From Acanthosoma haemorrhoidale (lineage: Eukaryota; Arthropoda; Insecta; Hemiptera; Acanthosomatidae), in contig OV884014.1 in NCBI GenBank assembly GCA_930367205.1, forward strand, positions 119,915,768-119,979,767: a stretch of 64,000 bases of DNA. Reading direction: 5' to 3'. Positions 23,305-36,700 of the stretch are shown here, one piece after another. The notes beneath the pieces are model-generated. The model was not told the DNA's origin. It saw only the letters and a list, made by a program, of their open reading frames with translations, and ran no database searches. Position 1 is the first letter of the stretch; each line of letters begins with the position of its first letter. The translations under genes and the position numbers were made by a program.

Positions 23305-24758
23305 CTATGAAATACCCATTTTTTAAAAATTCGACTTTTTGACGATATTTTCCTTGTTTTCGTATCAGGAGAACATAATGGGGCAGGAGCTAACTTACTA
23401 TCTATGAAATACGCATTTTCGAAAAATTCGACTTTTTGACGATATTTTCCTTGTTTTCGTATCAGGAGAACATAATAAGGTTGGAGCTAACGTACCAGCT
23501 ATGAAATACGCAATTTTTGTAAAAATTTGAGTTTTCGACGATATTTTCCTTGTTTTCGTATCAGGAGAACATAATGGGGCAGGAGCTGACGTACTAGCTA
23601 TGAAATACGCATTTTTTGTAAAAATTTGAGTTTTCGACGATATTTTTCTTGTTTTGGTATCAGGAGAACATAATGGGGCAGGAGCTAACATACTAGCTAT
23701 GAAATACGCATTTTCGAAAAATTCGACTTTTTGACGATATTTTCCTTGATTTCGTATCAGGAGAACATAAAAGAGCAGGAGCTAACTTACTATCTATGAA
23801 ATACGCATTTTCGAAAAATTCGACTTTTTGACGATATTTTCCTTGATTTCGTATCAGGAGAACATAAAAGAGCAGGAGCTAACGTTCCAGCTATGAAATA
23901 CCCATTTTTTAAAAATTCGACTTTTTGACGATATTTTCGTATCAGGAGAACATAATGGGGAAGGAGCTGACGTACCAGCTATGAAATACGCAATTTTTGT
24001 AAAAATTTGAGTTTTCGACGATATTTTCCTTGTTTTGGTATCAGGAGAACATAATGGGGCAGGAGCTAACGTACTAGTTATGAAATACGCATTTTCGAAA
24101 AATTCGACTTTTTGACGATATTTTCTTTGATTTCGTATCAGGAGAACATAAAAGAGCAGGAGCTAACGTTCCAGCTATGAAATACCCATTTTTTAAAAAT
24201 TCGACTTTTTGACGATATTTTCCTTGTTTTCGTATCAGGAGAACATAATGGGGCAGGAGCTAACGTACTAGCTATGAAATACGCATTTTCGAAAAATTCG
24301 ACTTTTTGACGATATTTTCTTTGATTTCGTATCAGGAGAACATAAAAGAGCAGGAGCTAACGTTCCAGCTATGAAATACCCATTTTTTAAAAATTCGACT
24401 TTTTGACGATATTTTCCTTGTTTTCGTATCAGGAGAACATGATGGGGCAGGAGCTGACGTACTAGCTATGAAATACGCATTTTTTAAAAATTCGACTTTT
24501 TGACGATATTTTCCTGGTTTTCGTATCAGGAGAACATAATAGGGCAGGAGCTAACGTACCAGCTATGAAATACGCAATTTTTGTAAAAAATTGAGTTTTC
24601 GACGATATTTTCCTTGTTTTGGTATCAGGAGAACATAATGGGGCAGGAGCTAACGTACTAGCTATGAAATACGCATTTTCGAAAAATTCGACTTTTTGAC
24701 GATATTTTCTTTGATTTCGTATCAGGAGAACATAAAAGAGCAGGAGCTAACGTTCCAG
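23305..24758 (+). repeat. 1454-bp tandem duplication in B, copy 2
   Basis: Second copy of the 15-unit segment. A few single-base differences from copy 1 are visible, for example CTAGTTATG near 24075 and TAAAAAATTGAG near 24581, so this is a real duplication with some later change and not a simple assembly repeat. Confidence 0.8.
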
Positions 24759-25341
24759 CTATGAAATACCCATTTTTTAAAAATTCGACTTTTTGACGAT
24801 ATTTTTCTTGTTTTCGTATCAGGAGAACATGATGGGGCAGGAGCTGACGTACTAGCTATGAAATACGCATTTTTTAAAAATTCGACTTTTTGACGATATT
24901 TTCCTGGTTTTCGTATCAGGAGAACATAATGGGGCAGGAGCTAACGTACTAGCTATGAAATACGCATTTTTGAAAAATTCAACTTTTTGACGATATTTTT
25001 CTCGTTATCGTATCAGGAGAACATAATAGGGCAGGAGCTAACGTACCAGCTATGAAATACGCATTTTTGTAAAAATTTGACTTTTGGACGATATTTTCTT
25101 TGTTTCGGTATCAGGAGAACATAATGGGACAGGAGCTAACGTACTAGCTCTAAATACGCATTTTAGTAAAAATTCAACTTTTTGACGACATTTTTCTTGT
25201 TTTGGTATCAGGAGAACATAATGGGGCAGGTGCTAACGTACAAGCTATGAAATACGCATTTTTGTAAAAATTCAACTTTTTTAAAATGTTTTCTATGTTT
25301 TGGTATCAGGAGTACATAAAGGGGCAAGAGCTAACGTACAA

Positions 25342-27081
25342 GATCATACGATCGTATGATCAAAGTTACGAGTGAATATGACATCAAATGATGTCAAATA
25401 TGATAGTGTGCCGTATCATTTGCACTTATTGTATCACGTGATACAATCGTATGATTGAAGTTACAGTGAATATACTATTAAATAATGTCGATTATGACAG
25501 TGTACTGTATCATTGGCACTTATTGTATCACGTGATACGATCGTATGATTGAAGTCATGAATGAATATAACATCAAATGATGTCGATTATGATAGCGCAC
25601 CATATCATTAGCACTTATTGTATAATGTGATGTGATCGTATGATAAAAGTTACAAGTGAATATAAAATCAAATAATGTCGATTATAATAGTATAGCACAT
25701 CATTGGCACTCATTATATCACGTGATACGATCGTATGATTAAGGTTACGAGTGAATAAACTATTAAATGATGTCGAATATGATAGTGTACCGCATCATTG
25801 GCACTCATTGTATCACGTGATACGATCGTATGATTAAAGTTACAGGTGAATATAACATCAAATGATGTCGATTATGATAGTGTACCGCATCATTGGCACT
25901 CATTATATCACTTGATACGATCGTATGATTGAAGTCACGAGTGAATATATCATCAAATGATGTTGAATATGATTGTATAATGTGTCATTGGCAAACATTG
26001 TATCACGTGATACGATCGTATGATTAAAGTTACGAGTGAATACAACATCAAATGATGTCGATTATGATAGTGTACCGCATCATTGGCACTCATTATATCA
26101 CGTGATACGATCGTTTGATGAAAGTTACGAGTGAATATAACATCAAATGATGTCGAATAGGATTGTATAATGTATCATTAGCACTCATTGTTTCACGTGA
26201 TACGATCGTATAATTAAAGTTACGATTGGAGATACTAATAAATGATGTTGAATATAATAGTGCACCATATCATTAGCACTTATTGTATCATGTGATGCGA
26301 TCGTATGATTAAAGTTACAAGTGAATATAACATCAAATGATGTCGATTATAATAGTGTACCGCATCATTGGCACTCATTATATCACGTGTTACTATCGTA
26401 TGATTGAAGTCACGAGTGAATATTACATCAAATAATGCTAAATATGATTGTATAGTGTAGCATTGACACTCATTGTATCACGAGATACGATCGTATGATT
26501 AAAGTCACGAGTGAATATAACATCAAATGATGTTGAATATGATTGTATAATGTATCATTAGTACTCATTGTTTCACGTGATACGATCGTATGATTAAAGT
26601 TACGAGTGAATATACTATAAAATGATGTCGATTATGATAGTGTACCGCATCATTGGCACTCATTATATCACGTGATACTATCGTATGATTGAAGTCACGA
26701 GTGAATATAACATCAAATGATGCTAAATATGATTGTATAGTGTATCATTAGCACTCATTGTTTCACGTGATACGATCGTATGAATAACGTTACGAGTAAA
26801 TATAACATCAAATGATGTTGAATATGATTGTATTATGTATCATTAGCACTCATTATTTCACGTGATACGATCGTATGATTAAAGTTACAGGTGAATATAA
26901 CATCAAATAATGTCGATTATGATAGTGTACCGCATCATTGGCACTCATTATATCACGTGATACTATCGTATAATGAAAGTTACGAGTGAATATACTATTA
27001 AATGATGTCGATTATGATAGTGTACCGCATTATTGGCACTAATTGTATCACGTGATACGATCGTATGATCAAAGCTACGAG
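25342..27081 (+). repeat. Satellite A block 5
   Basis: Eighteen A units, 1740 bp, matching the block at 18058 unit by unit at a shift of 7284. Differences include CATTGTATCACG near 25807 where block 4 has CATTGTTTCACG. Both edges are standard. Confidence 0.95.
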
Positions 27082-28466
27082 TTAACATAATAGGGCAGGA
27101 ATTATTGTACCAGCTATGAAATACGCATTTTTGTAAAATTCTACTTTTTGACGATATTTTTCTTGTTTTGGTATGAGGAAATCATAATTGTTCAGGAGCT
27201 AACGTACCAGCTATAAAATACTCTTATATGTAAAAATTTAACTTTTCGACGATATTTTCCTTGTTTTGGTATCAGGAGAACATAATGGGGCAGGAGCTAA
27301 CTAACTATCTATGAAATACGCATTTTCGAAAAATTCGACTTTTTGACGATATTTTCCTTGATTTCGTATCAGGAGAACATAAAAGAGCAGGAGCTAACGT
27401 TCCAGCTATGAAATACCCATTTTTTAAAAATTCGACTTTTTGACGATATTTTCGTATCAGGAGAACATAATGGGGAAGGAGCTAACGTTCCAGCTATAAA
27501 ATACCCATTTTTTAAAAATTCAACTTTTTGACGATATTTTCCTTGTTTTCGTATCAGGAGAACATGATGGGGCAGGAGCTGACGTACTAGCTATGAAATA
27601 CGCATTTTTTAAAAATTCGACTTTTTGACGATATTTTCCTGGTTTTCGTATCAGGAGAACATAATAGGGCAGGAGCTAACGTACCAGCTATGAAATACGC
27701 AATTTTTGTAAAAATTTGAGTTTTCGACGATATTTTCCTTGTTTTGGTATCAGGAGAACATAATGGGGCAGGAGCTAACGTACTAGCTATGAAATACGCA
27801 TTTTCGAAAAATTCGACTTTTTGACGATATTTTCTTTGATTTCGTATCAGGAGAACATAAAAGAGCAGGAGCTAACGTTCCAGCTATGAAATACCCATTT
27901 TTTAAAAATTCGACTTTTTGACGATATTTTCCTTGTTTTCGTATCAGGAGAACATGATGGGGCAGGAGCTGACGTACTAGCTATGAAATACGCATTTTTT
28001 AAAAATTCGACTTTTTGACGATATTTTCCTGGTTTTCGTATCAGGAGAACATAATGGGGCAGGAGCTAACGTACTAGCTATGAAATACGCATTTTTGAAA
28101 AATTCAACTTTTTGACGATATTTTTCTCGTTATCGTATCAGGAGAACATAATAGGGCAGGAGCTAACGTACCAGCTATGAAATACGCATTTTTGTAAAAA
28201 TTTGACTTTTGGACGATATTTTCTTTGTTTCGGTATCAGGAGAACATAATGGGACAGGAGCTAACGTACTAGCTCTAAATACGCATTTTAGTAAAAATTC
28301 AACTTTTTGACGACATTTTTCTTGTTTTGGTATCAGGAGAACATAATGGGGCAGGTGCTAACGTACAAGCTATGAAATACGCATTTTTGTAAAAATTCAA
28401 CTTTTTTAAAATGTTTTCTTTGTTTTGGTATCAGGAGTACATAAAGGGGCAAGAGCTCACGTACAA
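27082..28466 (+). repeat. Satellite B block 5 (short)
   Basis: About 14 B units, the shortest complete B block on the left side of the window. Both sets of diverged edge units are kept (A-to-B type about 27082-27270; B-to-A type about 28250-28466), while the interior is reduced, as expected if unequal exchange changes only interior length. Confidence 0.95.
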
Positions 28467-29911
28467 GATCATACGATCGTATGATCAAAGTTACGAGTGA
28501 ATATGACATCAAATATGATAGTGTGCCGTATCATTTGCACTAATTGTATCACGTGATACAATCGTATGATTGAAGTTACAGTGAATATACTATTAAATAA
28601 TGTCGATTATGACAGTGTACTGTATCATTGGCACTTATTGTATCACGTGATACGATCGTATGATTGAAGTCATGAATGAATATAACATCAAATGATGTCG
28701 ATTATGATAGCGCACCATATCATTAGCACTTATTGTATAATGTGATGTGATCGTATGATAAAAGTTACAAGTGAATATAAAATCAAATAATGTCGATTAT
28801 AATAGTATAGCACATCATTGGCACTCATTATATCACGTGATACGATCGTATGATTAAGGTTACGAGTGAATAAACTATTAAATGATGTCGAATATGATAG
28901 TGTACCGCATCATTGGCACTCATTGTTTCACGTGATACGATCGTATGATTAAAGTTACAGGTGAATATAACATCAAATGATGTCGATTATGATAGTGTAC
29001 CGCATCATTGGCACTCATTATATCACTTGATACGATCGTATGATTGAAGTCACGAGTGTATATATCATCAAATGATGTTGAATATGATTGTATAATGTGT
29101 CATTGGCAAACATTGTATCACGTGATACGATCGTATGATTAAAGTTACGAGTGAATACAACATCAAATGATGTCGATTATGATAGTGTACCGCATCATTG
29201 GCACTCATTATATCACGTGTTACTATCGTATGATTGAAGTCACGAGTGAATATTACATCAAATAATGCTAAATATGATTGTATAGTGTAGCATTGACACT
29301 CATTGTATCACGAGATACGATCGTATGATTAAAGTCACGAGTGAATATAACATCAAATGATGTTGAATATGATTGTATAATGTATCATTAGCACTCATTG
29401 TTTCACGTGATACGATCGTATGATTAAAGTTACGAGTGAATATACTATAAAATGATGTCGATTATGATAGTGTACCGCATCATTGGCACTCATTATATCA
29501 CGTGATACTATCGTATGATTGAAGTCACGAGTGAATATAACATCAAATGATGCTAAATATGATTGTATAGTGTATCATTAGCACTCATTGTTTCACGTGA
29601 TACGATCGTATGAATAACGTTACGAGTAAATATAACATCTAATGATGTTGAATATGATTGTATAATGTATCATTAGCACTCATTATTTCACGTGATACGA
29701 TCGTATGATTAAAGTTACAGGTGAATATAACATTAAATAATGTCGATTATGATAGTGTACCGCATCATTGGCACTCATTATATCACGTGATACTATCGTA
29801 TAATGAAAGTTACGAGTGAATATACTATTAAATGATGTCGATTATGATAGTGTACCGCATCATTGGCACTAATTGTATCACGTGATACGATCGTATGATC
29901 AAAGCTACGAG
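28467..29911 (+). repeat. Satellite A block 6 (three units shorter)
   Basis: Fifteen A units, 1445 bp. It equals the 1730-bp form minus exactly 285 bp (3 x 95): near 29219 the sequence passes from the unit corresponding to 5700 straight to the one corresponding to 5985, within the identical stretch CACTCATTATATCACGTG. It carries the 10-bp left-edge deletion, so it belongs with the blocks at 4947 and 13287. It matches the block at 32264 with a shift of 3797. Confidence 0.95.
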
Positions 29912-32263
29912 TTAACATAATAGGGCAGGAATTATTGTACCAGCTATGAAATACGCATTTTTGTAAAATTCTACTTTTTGACAATATTTTTCTTGTTTTG
30001 GTATGAGGAAATCATAATTGTTCAGGAGCTAACGTACCAGCTATAAAATACTCTTATATGTAAAAATTTAACTTTTCGACGATATTTTCCTTGTTTTGGT
30101 ATCAGGAGAACATAATGGGGCAGGAGCTAACTTACTATCTATGAAATACGCATTTTCGAAAAATTCGACTTTTTGACGATATTTTCCTTGATTTCGTATC
30201 AGGAGAACATAAAAGAGCAGGAGCTAACGTTCCAGCTATGAAATACCCATTTTTTAAAAATTCGACTTTTTGACGATATTTTCGTATCAGGAGAACATAA
30301 TGGGGAAGGAGCTGACGTACCAGCTATGAAATACGCAATTTTTGTAAAAATTTGAGTTTTCGACGATATTTTCCTTGTTTTGGTATCAGGAGAACATAAT
30401 GGGGCAGGAGCTAACGTACTAGCTATGAAATACGCATTTTCGAAAAATTCGACTTTTTGACGATATTTTCTTTGATTTCGTATCAGGAGAACATAAAAGA
30501 GCAGGAGCTAACGTTCCAGCTATAAAATACCCATTTTTTAAAAATTCAACTTTTTGACGATATTTTCCTTGTTTTCGTATCAGGAGAACATAATAGGGTT
30601 GGAGCTAACGTACCAGCTATGAAATACGCAATTTTTGTAAAAATTTGAGTTTTCGACGATATTTTCCTTGTTTTCGTATCAGGAGAACATAATGGGGCAG
30701 GAGCTGACGTACTAGCTATGAAATACGCATTTTTTAAAAATTCGACTTTTTGACGATATTTTCCTTGATTTCGTATCAGGAGAACATAAAAGAGCAGGAG
30801 CTAACGTTCCAACTATGAAATACCCATTTTTTAAAAATTCGACTTTTTGACGATATTTTCCTTGTTTTCGTATCAGGAGAACATAATGGGGCAGGAGCTA
30901 ACTTACTATCTATGAAATACGCATTTTCGAAAAATTCGACTTTTTGACGATATTTTCCTTGATTTCGTATCAGGAGAACATAAAAGAGCAGGAGCTAACG
31001 TTCCAGCTATGAAATACCCATTTTTTAAAAATTCGACTTTTTGACGATATTTTCGTATCAGGAGAACATAATGGGGAAGGAGCTGACGTACCAGCTATGA
31101 AATACGCAATTTTTGTAAAAATTTGAGTTTTCGACGATATTTTCCTTGTTTTGGTATCAGGAGAACATAATGGGGCAGGAGCTAACGTACTAGCTATGAA
31201 ATACGCATTTTCGAAAAATTCGACTTTTTGACGATATTTTCTTTGATTTCGTATCAGGAGAACATAAAAGAGCAGGAGCTAACGTTCCAGCTATAAAATA
31301 CCCATTTTTTAAAAATTCAACTTTTTGACGATATTTTCCTTGTTTTCGTATCAGGAGAACATGATGGGGCAGGAGCTGACGTACTAGCTATGAAATACGC
31401 ATTTTTTAAAAATTCGACTTTTTGACGATATTTTCCTGGTTTTCGTATCAGGAGAACATAATAGGGCAGGAGCTAACGTACCAGCTATGAAATACGCAAT
31501 TTTTGTAAAAATTTGAGTTTTCGACGATATTTTCCTTGTTTTGGTATCAGGAGAACATAATGGGGCAGGAGCTAACGTACTAGCTATGAAATACGCATTT
31601 TCGAAAAATTCGACTTTTTGACGATATTTTCTTTGATTTCGTATCAGGAGAACATAAAAGAGCAGGAGCTAACGTTCCAGCTATGAAATACCCATTTTTT
31701 AAAAATTCGACTTTTTGACGATATTTTCCTTGTTTTCGTATCAGGAGAACATGATGGGGCAGGAGCTGACGTACTAGCTATGAAATACGCATTTTTTAAA
31801 AATTCGACTTTTTGACGATATTTTCCTGGTTTTCGTATCAGGAGAACATAATAGGGCAGGAGCTAACGTACTAGCTATGAAATACGCATTTTTGAAAAAT
31901 TCAACTTTTTGACGATATTTTTCTCGTTATCGTATCAGGAGAACATAATAGGGCAGGAGCTAACGTACCAGCTATGAAATACGCATTTTTGTAAAAATTT
32001 GACTTTTGGACGATATTTTCTTTGTTTCGGTATCAGGAGAACATAATGGGACAGGAGCTAACGTACTAGCTCTAAATACGCATTTTAGTAAAAATTCAAC
32101 TTTTTGACGACATTTTTCTTGTTTTGGTATCAGGAGAACATAATGGGGCAGGTGCTAACGTACAAGCTATGAAATACGCATTTTTGTAAAAATTCAACTT
32201 TTTTAAAATGTTTTCTTTGTTTTGGTATCAGGAGTACATAAAGGGGCAAGAGCTCACGTACAA
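29912..32263 (+). repeat. Satellite B block 6
   Basis: About 24 B units with standard edges. It contains a 771-bp octamer period: the TAACTTACTATCT unit lies at 30128 and again at 30899. Two short identical reverse reading frames of 63 codons at 29793-29984 and 33590-33781 span the A-to-B edges of this and the next composite; they mix A and B sequence and are not genes. Confidence 0.95.
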
Positions 32264-33708
32264 GATCATACGATCGTATGATCAAAGTTACGAGTGAATA
32301 TGACATCAAATATGATAGTGTGCAGTATCATTTGCACTAATTGTATCACGTGATACAATCGTATGATTGAAGTTACAGTGAATATACTATTAAATAATGT
32401 CGATTATGACAGTGTACTGTATCATTGGCACTTATTGTATCACGTGATACGATCGTATGATTGAAGTCATGAATGAATATAACATCAAATGATGTCGATT
32501 ATGATAGCGCACCATATCATTAGCACTTATTGTATAATGTGATGTGATCGTATGATAAAAGTTACAAGTGAATATAAAATCAAATAATGTCGATTATAAT
32601 AGTATAGCACATCATTGGCACTCATTATATCACGTGATACGATCGTATGATTAAGGTTACGAGTGAATAAACTATTAAATGATGTCGAATATGATAGTGT
32701 ACCGCATCATTGGCACTCATTGTTTCACGTGATACGATCGTATGATTAAAGTTACAGGTGAATATAACATCAAATGATGTCGATTATGATAGTGTACCGC
32801 ATCATTGGCACTCATTATATCACTTGATACGATCGTATGATTGAAGTCACGAGTGAATATATCATCAAATGATGTTGAATATGATTGTATAATGTGTCAT
32901 TGGCAAACATTGTATCACGTGATACGATCGTATGATTAAAGTTACGAGTGAATACAACATCAAATGATGTCGATTATGATAGTGTACCGCATCATTGGCA
33001 CTCATTATATCACGTGTTACTATCGTATGATTGAAGTCACGAGTGAATATTACATCAAAAAATGCTAAATATGATTGTATAGTGTAGCATTGACACTCAT
33101 TGTATCACGAGATACGATCGTATGATTAAAGTCACGAGTGAATATAACATCAAATGATGTTGAATATGATTGTATAATGTATCATTAGCACTCATTGTTT
33201 CACGTGATACGATCGTATGATTAAAGTTACGAGTGAATATACTATAAAATGATGTCGATTATGATAGTGTACCGCATCATTGGCACTCATTATATCACGT
33301 GATACTATCGTATGATTGAAGTCACGAGTGAATATAACATCAAATGATGCTAAATATGATTGTATAGTGTATCATTAGCACTCATTGTTTCACGTGATAC
33401 GATCGTATGAATAACGTTACGAGTAAATATAACATCTAATGATGTTGAATATGATTGTATAATGTATCATTAGCACTCATTATTTCACGTGATACGATCG
33501 TATGATTAAAGTTACAGGTGAATATAACATTAAATAATGTCGATTATGATAGTGTACCGCATCATTGGCACTCATTATATCACGTGATACTATCGTATAA
33601 TGAAAGTTACGAGTGAATATACTATTAAATGATGTCGATTATGATAGTGTACCGCATCATTGGCACTAATTGTATCACGTGATACGATCGTATGATCAAA
33701 GCTACGAG
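32264..33708 (+). repeat. Satellite A block 7
   Basis: Fifteen A units, 1445 bp, matching the block at 28467 at a shift of 3797, including the same three-unit deletion and the CATCTAATG and CATTAAATAATG variants. Small differences exist, for example CATCAAAAAATGC near 33053 and GTGCAGTATC near 32320. Confidence 0.95.
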
Positions 33709-36700
33709 TTAACATAATAGGGCAGGAATTATTGTACCAGCTATGAAATACGCATTTTTGTAAAATTCTACTTTTTGACAATATTTTTCTTGTTTTGGTA
33801 TGAGGAAATCATAATTGTTCAGGAGCTAACGTACCAGCTATAAAATACTCTTATATGTAAAAATTTAACTTTTCGACGATATTTTCCTTGTTTTGGTATC
33901 AGGAGAACATAATGGGGCAGGAGCTAACTTACTATCTATGAAATACGCATTTTCGAAAAATTCGACTTTTTGACGATATTTTCCTTGATTTCGTATCAGG
34001 AGAACATAAAAGAGCAGGAGCTAACGTTCCAGCTATGAAATACCCATTTTTTAAAAATTCGACTTTTTGACGATATTTTCGTATCAGGAGAACATAATGG
34101 GGAAGGAGCTGACGTACCAGCTATGAAATACGCAATTTTTGTAAAAATTTGAGTTTTCGACGATATTTTCCTTGTTTTGGTATCAGGAGAACATAATGGG
34201 GCAGGAGCTAACGTACTAGCTATGAAATACGCATTTTCGAAAAATTCGACTTTTTGACGATATTTTCTTTGATTTCGTATCAGGAGAACATAAAAGAGCA
34301 GGAGCTAACGTTCCAGCTATAAAATACCCATTTTTTAAAAATTCAACTTTTTGACGATATTTTCCTTGTTTTCGTATCAGGAGAACATAATAGGGTTGGA
34401 GCTAACGTACCAGCTATGAAATACGCAATTTTTGTAAAAATTTGAGTTTTCGACGATATTTTCCTTGTTTTCGTATCAGGAGAACATAATGGGGCAGGAG
34501 CTGACGTACTAGCTATGAAATACGCATTTTTTAAAAATTCGACTTTTTGACGATATTTTCCTTGATTTCGTATCAGGAGAACATAAAAGAGCAGGAGCTA
34601 ACGTTCCAACTATGAAATACCCATTTTTTAAAAATTCGACTTTTTGACGATATTTTCCTTGTTTTCGTATCAGGAGAACATAATGGGGCAGGAGCTAACT
34701 TACTATCTATGAAATACGCATTTTCGAAAAATTCGACTTTTTGACGATATTTTCCTTGATTTCGTATCAGGAGAACATAAAATAGCAGGAGCTAACGTTC
34801 CAGCTATGAAATACCCATTTTTTAAAAATTCGACTTTTTGACGATATTTTCGTATCAGGAGAACATAATGGGGAAGGAGCTGACGTACCAGCTATGAAAT
34901 ACGCAATTTTTGTAAAAATTTGAGTTTTCGACGATATTTTCCTTGTTTTGGTATCAGGAGAACATAATGGGGCAGGAGCTAACGTACTAGCTATGAAATA
35001 CGCATTTTCGAAAAATTCGACTTTTTGACGATATTTTCTTTGATTTCGTATCAGGAGAACATAAAAGAGCAGGAGCTAACGTTCCAGCTATAAAATACCC
35101 ATTTTTTAAAAATTCAACTTTTTGACGATATTTTCCTTGTTTTCGTATCAGGAGAACATAATAGGGTTGGAGCTAACGTACCAGCTATGAAATACGCAAT
35201 TTTTGTAAAAATTTGAGTTTTCGACGATATTTTCCTTGTTTTCGTATCAGGAGAACATAATGGGGCAGGAGCTGACGTACTAGCTATGAAATACGCATTT
35301 TCGAAAAATTCGACTTTTTGACGATATTTTCCTTGATTTCGTATCAGGAGAACATAAAAGAGCAGGAGCTAACGTTCCAGCTATGAAATACCCATTTTTT
35401 AAAAATTCGACTTTTTGACGATATTTTCGTATCAGGAGAACATAATGGGGAAGGAGCTGACGTACCAGCTATGAAATACGCAATTTTTGTAAAAATTTGA
35501 GTTTTCGACGATATTTTCCTTGTTTTGGTATCAGGAGAACATAATGGGGCAGGAGCTAACGTACTAGCTATGAAATATGCATTTTCGAAAAATTCGACTT
35601 TTTGACGATATTTTCTTTGATTTCGTATCAGGAGAACATAAAAGAGCAGGAGCTAACGTTCCAGCTATAAAATACCCATTTTTTAAAAATTCAACTTTTT
35701 GACGATATTTTCCTTGTTTTCGTATCAGGAGAACATAATAGGGTTGGAGCTAACGTACCAGCTATGAAATACGCAATTTTTGTAAAAATTTGAGTTTTCG
35801 ACGATATTTTCCTTGTTTTCGTATCAGGAGAACATAATGGGGCAGGAGCTGACGTACTAGCTATGAAATACGCATTTTTTAAAAATTCGACTTTTTGACG
35901 ATATTTTCCTTGATTTCGTATCAGGAGAACATAAAAGAGCAGGAGCTAACGTTCCAACTATGAAATACCCATTTTTTAAAAATTCGACTTTTTGACGATA
36001 TTTTCCTTGTTTTCGTATCAGGAGAACATAATGGGGCAGAAGCTGACGTACTAGCTATAAAATACGCATTTTTTAAAAATTCGACTTTTATACGATATTT
36101 TCCTGGTTTTCGTATCAGGAGAACATAATAGGGCAGGAGCTAACGTACCAGCTATGAAATACGCAATTTTTGTAAAAATTTGAGTTATCGACGATATTTT
36201 CCTTGTTTTGGTATCAGGAGAACATAATGGGGCAGGAGCTAACGTACTAGCTATGAAATACGCATTTTCGAAAAATTCGACTTTTTGACGATATTTTCTT
36301 TGATTTCGTATCAGGAGAACATAAAAGAGCAGGAGCTAACGTTCCAGCTATAAAATACCCATTTTTTAAAAATTCAACTTTTTGACGATATTTTCCTTGT
36401 TTTCGTATCAGGAGAACATAATAGGGTTGGAGCTAACGTACCAGCTATGAAATACGCAATTTTTGTAAAAATTTGAGTTTTCGACGATATTTTCCTTGTT
36501 TTCGTATCAGGAGAACATAATGGGGCAGGAGCTGACGTACTAGCTATGAAATACGCATTTTTTAAAAATTCGACTTTTTGACGATATTTTCCTTGATTTC
36601 GTATCAGGAGAACATAAAAGAGCAGGAGCTAACGTTCCAACTATGAAATACCCATTTTTTTAAAATTCGACTTTTTGACGATATTTTCCTTGTTTTCGTA

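Larger units (their letters stand above)
19798..25341 (+). repeat. Satellite B block 4
   Basis: About 57 B units with both edge types in place. It contains a 1454-bp (15-unit) tandem duplication at about 21851-24758. The final edge units share the CTATGTTTTGG variant with the end of the preceding B block (near 18010 and 25291), which supports a 7284-bp copying event that took the end of B together with the next A block. Two identical 97-codon reverse reading frames (21944-22237 and 23398-23691) lie in the duplicated copies and are by-products of 99-bp units. Confidence 0.95.
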
